50,836 bases of DNA, from assembly GCF_003367245.1 (NCBI RefSeq), contig NZ_QRGR01000039.1, positions 1 through 50,836 on the forward strand, read 5' to 3'. The DNA comes from Pontibacter diazotrophicus. GTDB lineage: Bacteria > Bacteroidota > Bacteroidia > Cytophagales > Hymenobacteraceae. Below, one piece after another: positions 43,585 to 50,836 of this stretch (position 1 is its first letter; each line of letters opens with the position of its first letter). The translations under genes and the position numbers were made by a program. The notes under the pieces are model-generated. The model was given only the letters and a program-made list of their open reading frames with translations, did not search any database and had not been told where the DNA came from.

Positions 43585-44103
43585 CTATGCCCTGGGTTCC
43601 GTAGTTTCTGGTTCTGCTTTACCTGGGCCGTACTGCCGTTCGTTTACGCGCTGATACATGTCCACCGGTATTTTAGAACGGCTTTTCGGGACCACTGGCT
43701 CCGGCTTAATCCAGTCTAAATGCCCTTTGGCCCAGGCGTAGGCGAGGCCCAGCACCAGAATACCAATAAAGATGAACATTTCGATCAGGGCAAACCATCC
43801 CCAAACGCCATCGGTAGCCTCAATCAGCTCCCGGCGGCCAAACACCGTTGCCCACGGGAACAGAAAAGCCAGCTCAACATCAAAAATGATAAAAATAAGC
43901 GCCACCACATAGAACCGTGGGTTAAACTGTATCCAGGCATTGCCAATCGGTTCCTCGCCACTCTCATAGGTAGAAAGCTTCTCTGTGTTGGGCCGGTCCG
44001 GACGAATCACTTTGCTCGTAAACAGGCCAATCATCACAAAAATAGCAGCCCCTATCAGGAAGAGCAGGATTGTTCCGAAATCAGATGCATAGGTTTCTGC
44101 CAT
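43585..44103 (-). CDS. nuoA: NADH-quinone oxidoreductase subunit A
   Basis: 172 residues with three membrane helices (about 10-30, 67-87, 98-118) and the signature TEKLSTYESGEEPIGNAW before FNPRFYVVALIFIIFDVELAFLFPWA. Typical NuoA is 120-145 residues; here the C-terminus has about 45 extra, charged residues (EPVVPKSRSKIPVDMYQRVN...) with no known role. First gene of the nuoABCD group; a TAnnTTTG box is in front. Confidence 0.95.
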   Translation of the reverse strand: MAETYASDFGTILLFLIGAAIFVMIGLFTSKVIRPDRPNTEKLSTYESGEEPIGNAWIQFNPRFYVVALIFIIFDVELAFLFPWATVFGRRELIEATDGVWGWFALIEMFIFIGILVLGLAYAWAKGHLDWIKPEPVVPKSRSKIPVDMYQRVNERQYGPGKAEPETTEPRA

Positions 44104-44121
44104 AGCTTACAGCTGTTTATG

Positions 44122-44129
44122 CAAATTTA
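44122..44129 (-). promoter_or_regulatory. Candidate -7 box of nuoABCD
   Basis: On the minus strand TAAATTTG (44129-44122) fits TAnnTTTG, 18 bp before the nuoA start. No clear -33 TTTG is found at 19-21 bp. Confidence 0.4.
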
Positions 44130-44205
44130 CAACAAAAAGCCGGGATTGTTTACCTGTAGCAGTTTTGGGTGCCGGGCAGGAGAGAGCACTGTGGTGTATT
44201 GTGCT

Positions 44206-44329
44206 GTTCCGGACATCTTTGTCCAGAACTAAACCTGAAGCGGATTTCCTAATCCGCGTGCCGGACAGCGTAGTACACGGGGATTAGAAAATCCCCGACA
44301 GTTAGCTTCCGGACCAGGAAGTCTGGAAG
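44206..44329. repeat. Cluster of four REP-like stem-loops
   Basis: Four hairpins in 124 bp: A, GTTCCGGAC/GTCCAGAAC with six-base loop (44206-44229); B, GCGGATT/AATCCGC with loop TCCT (44240-44257); C, GGGGATT/AATCCCC with loop AGAA (44279-44296); D, CTTCCGGAC/GTCTGGAAG with six-base loop (44306-44329). A and D share the CCGGAC stem; B and C share the GGATT stem. The pattern resembles REP palindromes mobilised by RAYT transposases. They fill most of the gene-free stretch 44104-44476 between nuoA and the DUF4407 gene. Confidence 0.65.
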
Positions 44330-44417
44330 AGCATTTGAGCACTACTTCATCCTGTCAATCTATAAATCCTGAAAATCCTAATTCTGACAAATAGGTTGGA
44401 AACCCTCTTTTCTAACA

Positions 44418-44453
44418 CAAAACCGCCTGAACCAGTAAAGGTCCAGGCGGTTT
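44418..44453 (-). terminator. Intrinsic terminator after the DUF4407 gene
   Basis: AAACCGCCTG (44420-44429) and CAGGCGGTTT (44444-44453) are perfect arms, with an inner ACC/GGT pair. On the minus strand the stem ends in TTTTG, 24 bp past the stop of the DUF4407 gene. Confidence 0.8.
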
Positions 44454-44476
44454 GAATCTATCTACAAACTACTTAA

Positions 44477-45652
44477 TTACCAATTATAATACCCGTTCTC
44501 TTCGCCGTCGTTCAGGAGCTCTGCAGCAGTGTCCGGGCTGCGATGGATGTCTTTGAGTTTGCGTTCTTTCCAGACTGCAGCAGACTCCCGCACTACCTCC
44601 AGGTGGGCATCAGACTTCAGGCGCTCTTCCTCCCGCTTGGCATCCACTTCATAATCGGTACGGGCCGCGAACTTCGCGTTGGCCACCGTTTTACGGGTAT
44701 CGTACTGCTGCTGGCGTTCGGCTACGCGCTGCATCTCCTGCGTCGTACGCTCGTGCTCAATACCTTTCAGAATATCATCATAAGGACCTTTGCTGGAGAT
44801 AAGCTTCGTGAATATAGGTGCTGTCTCTAAGCATATAAACAGTAGCGTGATGAAGAAAACGGGTAGCCAGGGCAGTTCGTCAAGTGCGTTGATGCGGGCC
44901 ATCAGACCATCGTAGTTCGAAAAGCTTTCCTGCCCCTCAGCCACCGTCTCGTCATAGTTCTGCATGAGTTCGTTAATGCGCTGCTCCCGCTGCAGGATGC
45001 GTTCATTTGCATTCGCCTGCAACAGTTTGAGTTCCTCGTCTACCTTATCGTACTGCCGTTTCTTTTCTTCAAAAATAGGGCCTTTGCCTACCTTGCCTGT
45101 TCCGCCTGTGCCATCAGCTTCAGCGGCAAGGGCATCGTAGAGCCTGTTGCGCTCCTGCACCTTCGCATCTACTTCCTGACGTATGCCGGCTATTTCTGTT
45201 TTGATGGAATCTACCTCCACATACTGCTGCCCCACCAGTTGTTTATGGGCAATGGCCAGTTCTGCCTGCTTCTCCTTCAGCACTGCCTGAATCTCTTTAT
45301 CAAAAATCTTCAGTTCCAGCGGCTTTGAGATAACCACCGCCAGCACCAGGGCCAGGAAGATGCGCGGCATTACCTGCAGCAGCTCTTTCCAGAATTTGCC
45401 CTCTTTGCGCAACGTGGAAACAATAAAGCGATCGAGGTTGAAGATAACAGCACCCCACAGCAAGCCAAAGGCAATGGCCATCAGAGCATCGTCGAAGACG
45501 GTGTAGAGAGCGTATCCGCCTGAAATACTGGCTAAAAGGCCCGTAAACAGCACAGTAGCGCCAATACCGGCATATTTTATATGCTCTGATTTAGAGCATT
45601 TATCAAGTATGGTATCGTCGGCACCGGCACACCACCAAAAGAATCTTTTCAT
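44477..45652 (-). CDS. DUF4407 membrane protein
   Basis: About 391 residues from ATG 45652, which yields MKRFFWWCAGADDTILDKC, the common N-terminus of the family; the longer frame adds 13 unlikely residues. Four membrane helices (about residues 27-52, 56-78, 97-113 and 258-280) with the conserved NLDRFIVSTLRK, ISKPLELKIFDKEI and ICLETAPIFTKLIS. Between helices 3 and 4 lies a coiled coil of ~130 residues (KQAELAIAHKQL...ERNRLYDAL), and the C-terminus is a charged helix. The function of DUF4407 is unknown; the layout suggests a membrane-anchored scaffold. Confidence 0.85.
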   Translation of the reverse strand: MKRFFWWCAGADDTILDKCSKSEHIKYAGIGATVLFTGLLASISGGYALYTVFDDALMAIAFGLLWGAVIFNLDRFIVSTLRKEGKFWKELLQVMPRIFLALVLAVVISKPLELKIFDKEIQAVLKEKQAELAIAHKQLVGQQYVEVDSIKTEIAGIRQEVDAKVQERNRLYDALAAEADGTGGTGKVGKGPIFEEKKRQYDKVDEELKLLQANANERILQREQRINELMQNYDETVAEGQESFSNYDGLMARINALDELPWLPVFFITLLFICLETAPIFTKLISSKGPYDDILKGIEHERTTQEMQRVAERQQQYDTRKTVANAKFAARTDYEVDAKREEERLKSDAHLEVVRESAAVWKERKLKDIHRSPDTAAELLNDGEENGYYNW

Positions 45653-45798
45653 GTATAAACGATCAGCTGAACAAGAGAAAAAGGCTTCCAAAGAAGCTAT
45701 AAACAGTAAACGTATAAAAGCTTACGGTTTATATTTCAAATTGGGTTTAATTAGTTAAAAATCAAACCGCTACCTTTTCCCCCTCAACGGGACTGCTT

Positions 45799-46533
45799 TC
45801 AATTAAATTCGAAATTCTCTACCGATTCATTTAGCTTTTCATAGAGCAGCAGAGAAGCCATGCCGCTGGCCAAAACCATACGCGTATCAGGGTTTAGCTG
45901 CGAACTCACCCAAACTTTTCCGTTGTTGATAACCTGCACTGCACCGACCACATTTTCTCCCTCTTTAAATTCGTAGCCAATAACATCCGACATGGGCAGC
46001 CCTTTGCCCTCGAACTTATATACAGGCGCAATGGTGTAAGTAGTCTTGCGGTTAGACAGTTCGCCCCTGAACTTTTTGCGTTCCAGGTAATTGCCCGGGT
46101 CTACTGTGAGCAGGTGCCATTGGCCGCTTTCCGGGGAGGTAAAATGGCTGGCGTAGTACTCCATGTTCGGGCCTACATCTATGGTCACACCAGTGTTCGA
46201 TCGCAGTGACTTGTCTTTGAGCCTGCTGGCCCCGAATACGTACCACTCGCTGCCCATGCCATCCTGCAAACTGAACTCGTACTGCTGCCTGGCGCTGATG
46301 TTGTTATAGCTGAAAATGGAGAAACCCCCCATATTCCTCCAGCCGCGGTGTACGTTAGCCACCGTATAGTTGCCTATCTGGAAATTGCCATTCGGCTTCA
46401 GGAACTTTCGGCCTTCTATAGGCAGTTCTTCCGCGCTTTGCTGAAGATCAGGGGATACCGCCATGTGCGGCACCGTGCAGTTTGTAAAAGCCAGCATACA
46501 AGCCAGCGACGAGGTTACAAGACAGCTTTTCAT
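45799..46533 (-). CDS. Lipoprotein-like conserved unknown
   Basis: 244 residues. The N-terminus MKSCLVTSSLACMLAFTNC is a lipoprotein-type signal with Cys19 as the probable anchor. The body is beta-rich with ordered blocks KPNGNFQIGNYTVANVHRGW, YEFSLQDGMGSEWYVFGAS, WHLLTVDPGNYLERKKFRGEL and VVGAVQVINNGKVWVSSQLN. I recognise no named family. It is 146 bp upstream of the DUF4407 gene on the same strand, so a shared transcript is possible. Envelope location is likely; function unknown. Confidence 0.7.
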   Translation of the reverse strand: MKSCLVTSSLACMLAFTNCTVPHMAVSPDLQQSAEELPIEGRKFLKPNGNFQIGNYTVANVHRGWRNMGGFSIFSYNNISARQQYEFSLQDGMGSEWYVFGASRLKDKSLRSNTGVTIDVGPNMEYYASHFTSPESGQWHLLTVDPGNYLERKKFRGELSNRKTTYTIAPVYKFEGKGLPMSDVIGYEFKEGENVVGAVQVINNGKVWVSSQLNPDTRMVLASGMASLLLYEKLNESVENFEFN

Positions 46534-46627
46534 AGTTTTAGGAGTTGATGCTTAGCAGATTATAAATTATTAGGTTCTCAAATATAGGCTTATCATATAT
46601 GACGCCAATTTAAAGCTCCAGCCGTAA

Positions 46628-46760
46628 CTATTCCAGATAACAAACCTCCTCTACCCGGTCAATACATGGTGTGTCTTCTACATTAGAAGACCCTCTCCAC
46701 CTACCGGTGGTTGCCCGGCCTCCTTGATATTTTTTACCAGCAGATATTCCAGAAAACAAA
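46628..46760. repeat. Small element bounded by 16-bp direct repeats, with two hairpins
   Basis: TATTCCAGATAACAAA (46628-46643) and TATTCCAGAAAACAAA (46745-46760) differ at one base. Between them are GTCTTCTA-CAT-TAGAAGAC (46672-46690) and CCACC-TACC-GGTGG (46696-46709). The unit lies in the gap between the lipoprotein-like gene and the serine dehydratase gene. Its origin is unclear; no gene is visible. Confidence 0.45.
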
Positions 46761-46787
46761 AAAGGCAGCAAGCCTTCGCTTCCTACC
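46757..46787 (-). terminator. Intrinsic terminator after the serine dehydratase gene
   Basis: On the minus strand GGTAGGAAGC (46787-46778), loop GAAG, GCTTGCTGCC (46773-46764) form a ten-pair stem with one mismatch and one T-G pair, followed by TTTTTTG, 34 bp after the stop. Confidence 0.7.
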
Positions 46788-46820
46788 TTTCTGTGCTCTC
46801 TTCAAACAAAAAGTTTAACG

Positions 46821-47726
46821 CTACTCTGCGTCCTCGTCCGGCAGGATATCCACGTCCTGCACCAGCACCAGCTTCTCAATTTCACGCGCTCTAGGTGTAT
46901 TCGCCAGGCCGCCTTCCGCAGTTTCCTTGTACTTGCGCTCCATGCTTTCGCCTACCTCGCCAAGGGCTGCCACGCACTGGTCTACCGGAATGACGGCGTT
47001 AACACCGGCAAGCGCCATTTGCGACGAGGAAAAGGCAATGGCTGCTGCACTGGCGTTGCGCACAATGCAGGGCACCTCTACCAGCCCCGCCACCGGGTCG
47101 CAGACAAGGCCCAGCATGCATTGTATGGTGATGGCCACAGCCGTAAACACTTGCTCCACGTTGCCGCCCAGGCAATATACAATAGCACCTGCGGCCATGG
47201 CTGCCGCACTGCCTGTTTCGGCCTGGCAACCACCCACAGCACCGGCCAGCGACGCATTTTGCTCAATAATCAGCGCAATGCCTGCGCCTACAAGCAAGCC
47301 TTCGTGTATGCTTCTATCCTCCAGTCCATGCAGCTCCTGCAAGGTGGTAAGCGTGCCCGGTAAGATGCCCGATGCGCCTGCTGTGGGAGCCGCTACCACA
47401 CGGCCCATGCAGGAGTTCACCTCTTTGGCGCCCAGTGCACGTGAAATCAGCATCTGAAATTCCGGTGACAGCACCGTTATCGGCGCCTTCGCCACCTTCT
47501 TCGCGCTGTTGTTCACCATGCCTGAGCGGGACTGCATGTTTTCTGTAAGACCGGTTTGCACCGCATCCTTCATCACCTCATACGCTTTGGCAATGTTCTC
47601 CCAGATGTATTCTTCTGAGCGGCCTTTCTGCTCTATTTCGTATTCCAGCACCGGCTGGTACAGCGGTTCTCCGGTTTCGGCACAATGCTTTTCCCAGCTC
47701 TTGAAATCGTTAAATAATAATGACAT
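46821..47726 (-). CDS. sdaAA: L-serine dehydratase (iron-sulphur), alpha subunit
   Basis: About 301 residues from ATG 47726 (MSLLFNDFKSW), preceded on its strand by GGAGAAAG; the longer frame adds a spurious hydrophobic leader. The enzyme deaminates L-serine to pyruvate with a [4Fe-4S] cluster. Cys167 (GGCQAETG), Cys209 (GLVCDPVAG) and Cys220 (VEVPCIVR) have the 42- and 11-residue spacing I recall for the cluster ligands of the family; AAPTAGASGILPGTL is the substrate loop. Only the alpha (catalytic) part is encoded; the beta domain that single-chain enzymes carry is missing and should be a separate gene elsewhere. Confidence 0.92.
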   Translation of the reverse strand: MSLLFNDFKSWEKHCAETGEPLYQPVLEYEIEQKGRSEEYIWENIAKAYEVMKDAVQTGLTENMQSRSGMVNNSAKKVAKAPITVLSPEFQMLISRALGAKEVNSCMGRVVAAPTAGASGILPGTLTTLQELHGLEDRSIHEGLLVGAGIALIIEQNASLAGAVGGCQAETGSAAAMAAGAIVYCLGGNVEQVFTAVAITIQCMLGLVCDPVAGLVEVPCIVRNASAAAIAFSSSQMALAGVNAVIPVDQCVAALGEVGESMERKYKETAEGGLANTPRAREIEKLVLVQDVDILPDEDAE

Positions 47727-47914
47727 AGTTTTCTTTCTCCTATAAATCCCGGCTAAGAACGCCAGGGCGGCCAATATAATCACATTTACTGTATGCAGCT
47801 ATACACGCCTCTTACATAACAAATTTGCCTCCGGTAAACGTTCTACTCCATCCTTTTTGCTTCTATCTAACTCCTTTGGCTGTAGCTCGTTCAAGCACAT
47901 TACATTACAGCTTT

Positions 47915-49063
47915 ATGGCAGACGTAACACATAAAATAAAGAATAACCTTCTAACGGCCCTTCAGCAGGTGGAGCATAATCTATCTATGGCAAAGTATAA
48001 AGCAAAAGAAAAGCTGCATTTACTGGACCCGGTTAACATTATGCCTTACTATGGTTTTGGTAACGATAAATATGTGTATGTAAAGGGAAGAGTGCTTGAA
48101 AATGAAAAGCTAAAAAAATCGAAAGACGAAGACAGCACGCTGACGCACCTTGTAAACACCTACAAACGCTATGAATCAGATGAAATACCGGGTATAAAGC
48201 TAACAGCAACCTTCGCCGGCCAGAAGATAGAGCTGGAGACTGACCCGGAAGGTTTCTTTGAAGCGGAATTCAGAACAGACGCACCTTTTGATTACAGCAG
48301 CACCGGTTATAAAATAAAGCTGACTTTACAGGAGCAGAAAACAGCGGAAGACAGGACAGAAGCAGAAGCACATGTGTTTGTTCCGGGCGAGGATGCAGCG
48401 TTCGGTATCATTTCCGACATTGATGATACGGTGCTGGTATCTAAAATCGCTCATTTTCTGGAGCGGCTTAAGCTGATGCTGACAAAGAACGCGACTGAGC
48501 GCAGCCCTTTCTCAGGTATAGCCGGCTTTCTGAGAGCGCTGTGCAAGGGCAGCGACAACAGTAGGCAGAACCCGCTCTTCTTTGTGTCGGGCAGTGAATG
48601 GAACCTGTATGACCTGCTGATCAGCTTTTTCCGCTCTCACAATATCCCGGAAGGGCCACTGTTTCTAAGGGACAAAGGCATCCGCCTGAATGAAGGCTAC
48701 CTCGAGACCAGCGGACAAGAGTATAAGCGCGATCGGATCCGCCACATCCTCGACACATACCCCTCGCTCAGGTTTATCTGCATCGGCGACAGCGGGCAGC
48801 ATGACCCCGAGGTTTATCAGCAAATAACACAGGATTATCCGGGTCGCATTCTGGGCATCTATATCCGGGACGTGTCGCCGAACAAGCGTGATAAGGAAGT
48901 GCGAGCGATAGCGGAGCAGGTGAAAGAGCAGGGAGTAGAAATGGAGTTAGTGGAGGAAACATTTTCAGCTGCAAAACATGCAGTTAAAATGGGATGGATC
49001 AATGAAACCCAGTTGGAAGATGTGAGGCAGGCGTGTGAAGAAGATGAGCAGCAGGAGAGCTAA
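47915..49063 (+). CDS. App1-type phosphatidate phosphatase (DUF2183)
   Basis: About 382 residues from ATG 47915 (MADVTHKIKN); the upstream extension is not conserved-looking. The DUF2183 catalytic domain is in the second half: GIISDIDDTVLVSK gives the haloacid-dehalogenase-like DxDxT motif (Asp168, Asp170, Thr172), followed by FFVSGSEWNLYDLL (Ser of motif II), FLRDKGIR and FICIGDSGQHDPEVY (acidic motif). The yeast relative App1 dephosphorylates phosphatidate and diacylglycerol pyrophosphate. The N-terminal ~160 residues include a beta-rich segment common in bacterial members. Bacterial substrate unproven. Confidence 0.88.
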   Translation: MADVTHKIKNNLLTALQQVEHNLSMAKYKAKEKLHLLDPVNIMPYYGFGNDKYVYVKGRVLENEKLKKSKDEDSTLTHLVNTYKRYESDEIPGIKLTATFAGQKIELETDPEGFFEAEFRTDAPFDYSSTGYKIKLTLQEQKTAEDRTEAEAHVFVPGEDAAFGIISDIDDTVLVSKIAHFLERLKLMLTKNATERSPFSGIAGFLRALCKGSDNSRQNPLFFVSGSEWNLYDLLISFFRSHNIPEGPLFLRDKGIRLNEGYLETSGQEYKRDRIRHILDTYPSLRFICIGDSGQHDPEVYQQITQDYPGRILGIYIRDVSPNKRDKEVRAIAEQVKEQGVEMELVEETFSAAKHAVKMGWINETQLEDVRQACEEDEQQES

Positions 49064-49279
49064 ACGGCGCGTCCTGTAGGTTTGAAGCTATTTACCTGTA
49101 GAACCGCCAGTCCGCTGGCACGTTCTATTGCTATGACGGATTATAGGCAAGTAGCCGAAATGCTGTCGGCAATGGATTTGCCCGGCACTGCAGAACATGC
49201 CATCATTAAGCAGAGGCGGGCTTTCTACAGGTACAACAAAATACGGATAACAAGAATACAACCAGCAAATCATTTATTT

Positions 49280-49561
49280 ATGAGTAATAGAAAGCATATC
49301 TCCATACAAGTATATGGCAAAGTACATGGTGTGTTCTTCAGGGCCAGCACCAAAGAGAAAGCACAGGAGCTTGGCATAACCGGTTTTGTACAGAACGAGG
49401 AGGACGGCACCGTCTATATAGAGGCCGAAGGAGACCCTGCCGCTCTAAAACAACTAGAGCAGTGGGCGCATGAAGGGCCTCGCAGAGCACAGGTAGAGAG
49501 GGTAGAGGTGAAGGAAATGGAAAGTCTGGCGGGGTTTAAAGAGTTTAAGGTGAAACGGTAG
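49280..49561 (+). CDS. Acylphosphatase
   Basis: 93 residues from ATG 49280; the frame is open further left but those residues are unrelated to the family. Hydrolyses acyl phosphates such as acetyl phosphate or carbamoyl phosphate. The active-site loop GKVHGVFFRAST has the phosphate-binding Arg21, and GFVQNEEDGTVYIEAEGD has the water-positioning Asn39. The family length (~90) and order are standard. It is 216 bp downstream of the App1-type gene; whether they share a transcript is unclear. Confidence 0.94.
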   Translation: MSNRKHISIQVYGKVHGVFFRASTKEKAQELGITGFVQNEEDGTVYIEAEGDPAALKQLEQWAHEGPRRAQVERVEVKEMESLAGFKEFKVKR

Positions 49562-49637
49562 GAGGAGATAAGTTCAGGAGATGTTAACAACATATAAAAT
49601 TTGTCCTATATTAGCAAAACAGATATCTCCGTCCCTA

Positions 49638-50636
49638 ATGAGTACAAGGATACTACACTGTTCATCAGCTATAGAGAACTACAATATTTGTATTGAACAA
49701 AAAGTCGCTGGATTCCAGAACAGAGGACCGCAACCTGGCGACCTAGTATATTTAGCAGCCAAAGTGGGCAAAAAGACACTATGTGGCGCTCGTTTTAAGC
49801 TTGATAAGCTAACGGATTTAAAGCCTTGGCCTGATGGAGAAAAGTATGTACATTCTTTGAAGGTGAAAGAAGTAGAATATTGCCAACCGTTTGACATTTC
49901 TATTTTATCACAGACGGGAGGAAAATTTTGGAGCCTAAAGTACATACAGGCATCAAAGCCAATTTCAGATAAACCTGCTTGCGATTTACTAGATCAAGAA
50001 TTTAGCCTCAAAAAAACAGATCATTTTATTCCTTTCAATATTGATTCCGATGGCGACAACGACACTGCAAATTTTGTAGTTGAGGATGAGATTACAGAAT
50101 TAGCAGTTAAAAAGCCCTTAACACGTGATTCAATTAAGGTTCAGGCGCTGCTTGCTGAAATTGGTGATCGTATGGGTTACAAAATTTGGCTCCCAAAGAA
50201 CGATAGGAGCAGGGTATTAGAAGTTTGGCAGACAAAAGTGAACTCTGTTCTACAGGATTTACCACTCAATTATGATAGCGACACCTTGAACACCATCGAA
50301 AATATTGATGTGCTTTGGATAAAAGGCCGCTCTATTGTACGTGCCTTTGAGGTAGAACACACTACTTCTATTTATTCAGGTATACTAAGAATGGCAGACC
50401 TAATGGCCTTGCAGCCGAATCTTAATATAAAGGCACACATTGTTGCCCCAATAGAGAGAAAGGAAAAGGTAATGAATGAACTGTCAAGACCAGTATTTAA
50501 ACATGTACTGGCGCCTTCATGCTCTTTTATCTCCTACGACTCTATTGAGGGATTATCTAAAGAGAAGATGCTAGAATATATGACTGACGCCGTGTTAGAG
50601 GCTTTTTCTGAGTCTGTAAAGGACTCTGCTATATAA
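49638..50636 (+). CDS. Putative defence nuclease: EVE-like domain fused to PD-(D/E)XK-like domain
   Basis: About 332 residues from ATG 49638; the frame opens at 49581 but those 19 residues look unrelated. Residues ~12-115 resemble an EVE/PUA-type domain: ENYNICIEQKVAGFQ, then QPGDLVYLAAKVGKKTLCGARF and PWPDGEKYVHSLKVKEVEY. After a linker (~125-160) residues ~160-300 look like a restriction-type nuclease: IKVQALLAEIGDRMGYKIW, NIDVLWIKG (Asp224) and RAFEVEHTTSIYSGILRMADL (Glu238, Glu240), then IVAPIERKEKVMNELSRPVF. D...ExE replaces the usual D...ExK. EVE domains bind modified bases, so modification-dependent restriction is plausible (inference). The gene is visibly more AT-rich than its neighbours, suggesting transfer. 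The C-terminal half is the surer part. Confidence 0.6.
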   Translation: MSTRILHCSSAIENYNICIEQKVAGFQNRGPQPGDLVYLAAKVGKKTLCGARFKLDKLTDLKPWPDGEKYVHSLKVKEVEYCQPFDISILSQTGGKFWSLKYIQASKPISDKPACDLLDQEFSLKKTDHFIPFNIDSDGDNDTANFVVEDEITELAVKKPLTRDSIKVQALLAEIGDRMGYKIWLPKNDRSRVLEVWQTKVNSVLQDLPLNYDSDTLNTIENIDVLWIKGRSIVRAFEVEHTTSIYSGILRMADLMALQPNLNIKAHIVAPIERKEKVMNELSRPVFKHVLAPSCSFISYDSIEGLSKEKMLEYMTDAVLEAFSESVKDSAI

Positions 50637-50638
50637 TA

Positions 50639-50747
50639 TATCCTTAGCCGTTGTTGGTTTTTTCCCAACAATTATCCTTCAGTGGTATTTTAATTCGGCA
50701 GTATAGCGCTTGCTGGTGAAAACACCATAGCCGTCAGGCTAAGGATA
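50639..50747. other. Structured element closed by an 11-bp inverted repeat
   Basis: TATCCTTAGCC (50639-50649) and GGCTAAGGATA (50737-50747) are exact complements. Inside are TTGTTGG/CCAACAA around a seven-base T-rich loop (from ~50651) and TGGTG-AAAA-CACCA (~50714-50727). Together they suggest a branched RNA or a mobile repeat. It lies between two converging genes, so it could also serve as a shared 3' end. No known RNA family is recognised. Confidence 0.45.
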
Positions 50748-50754
50748 AAGTATA

Positions 50755-50836
50755 TCATTTGGTGATGGTTTTAGTAGCCCGTTCTTGTCTCTTCTTTTTT
50801 CTTTCCTGCCTATCCTGATTACCCTTCTGAGCACTT
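50755..50836 (-). CDS. Basic C-terminus of a gene cut by the window edge
   Basis: On the minus strand an open frame enters from the right edge and stops at TGA (50757-50755) after 26 residues, SAQKGNQDRQERKKKRQERA then TKTITK. Nearly half of them are Lys or Arg, as in the disordered tails of DEAD-box helicases or ribosome-associated proteins. Too short to assign; it might be chance. Confidence 0.4.
   Translation of the reverse strand, partial: SAQKGNQDRQERKKKRQERATKTITK

Noticed and set aside
50639..50747. SRP RNA, tmRNA or 6S RNA
   Set aside because: No SRP GGAAG-type tetraloop region, no tag-coding frame or tRNA-like end, and no rod with a central bubble.
50639..50836. Retron-like reading of the inverted repeat and hairpins
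   Set aside because: The plus strand after the element has no reverse transcriptase frame (the ATG after it meets a stop within 20 codons), and a minus-strand frame occupies the space.

Overview
The window looks like a chromosomal segment of a Bacteroidota bacterium of the order Cytophagales; a Pontibacter/Hymenobacteraceae-like organism is my inference from gene content. The grounds are a complete type IX secretion motor set (porP/sprF, gldK, gldL, gldM, gldN, plus a PorW/SprE-like lipoprotein), Bacteroidota-only families (DUF4271, DUF5686, ZnuD-like TonB receptor with carboxypeptidase-like N-terminal domain), and promoter elements of the TTTG/TAnnTTTG type. No rRNA, tRNA or CRISPR array is visible.

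Layout. 1-437: right end of an IS5-like element and a remnant of a YdeI/OmpD-associated gene. 525-4075 (minus): a putative metal-uptake operon of a His-rich exported protein, a TonB-dependent receptor and an acidic lipoprotein, with an inverted repeat over its promoter. 4354-9966: htpG, a YwqK-like lipoprotein, yraN, a phosphoglucose/phosphomannose isomerase, lipB and a conserved unknown. 10136-13206: a WecA/MraY-type transferase, a DUF4271 membrane protein and hemD. 13373-19007: porP-gldKLMN, ending in a 64-bp perfect palindrome shared with the converging minus-strand group PorW/SprE - PBP1A - uvrC (19107-26187).

26471-32300 is an F1Fo ATP synthase operon (atpZ-like, a small membrane protein, atpB, E, F, H, A, G) without atpD and atpC, with strong hairpins in several intercistronic gaps. 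32469-35841 has a PafA-type alkaline phosphatase, inorganic pyrophosphatase and a UbiA-like membrane protein. 35831-40851 (minus) has the NAD(P)HX repair enzyme, a DUF5686 outer-membrane protein and a PAP2 phosphatase. 40985-44103 (minus) is nuoABCD without the rest of complex I. 44206-44329 is a cluster of four REP-like stem-loops. 44477-47726 (minus) has a DUF4407 protein, a lipoprotein-like unknown and an L-serine dehydratase alpha subunit. 47915-49561 has an App1-type phosphatase and an acylphosphatase.

The right end differs from the rest: 49638-50636 is an AT-richer gene that I read as an EVE-like (PUA-fold) N-terminal domain fused to a PD-(D/E)XK-like nuclease domain, a candidate modification-sensing defence protein. 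It is followed by a ~109-nt element closed by an 11-bp inverted repeat and by the basic C-terminus of a converging gene cut by the window edge. These are the least explained parts of an otherwise mostly housekeeping window.
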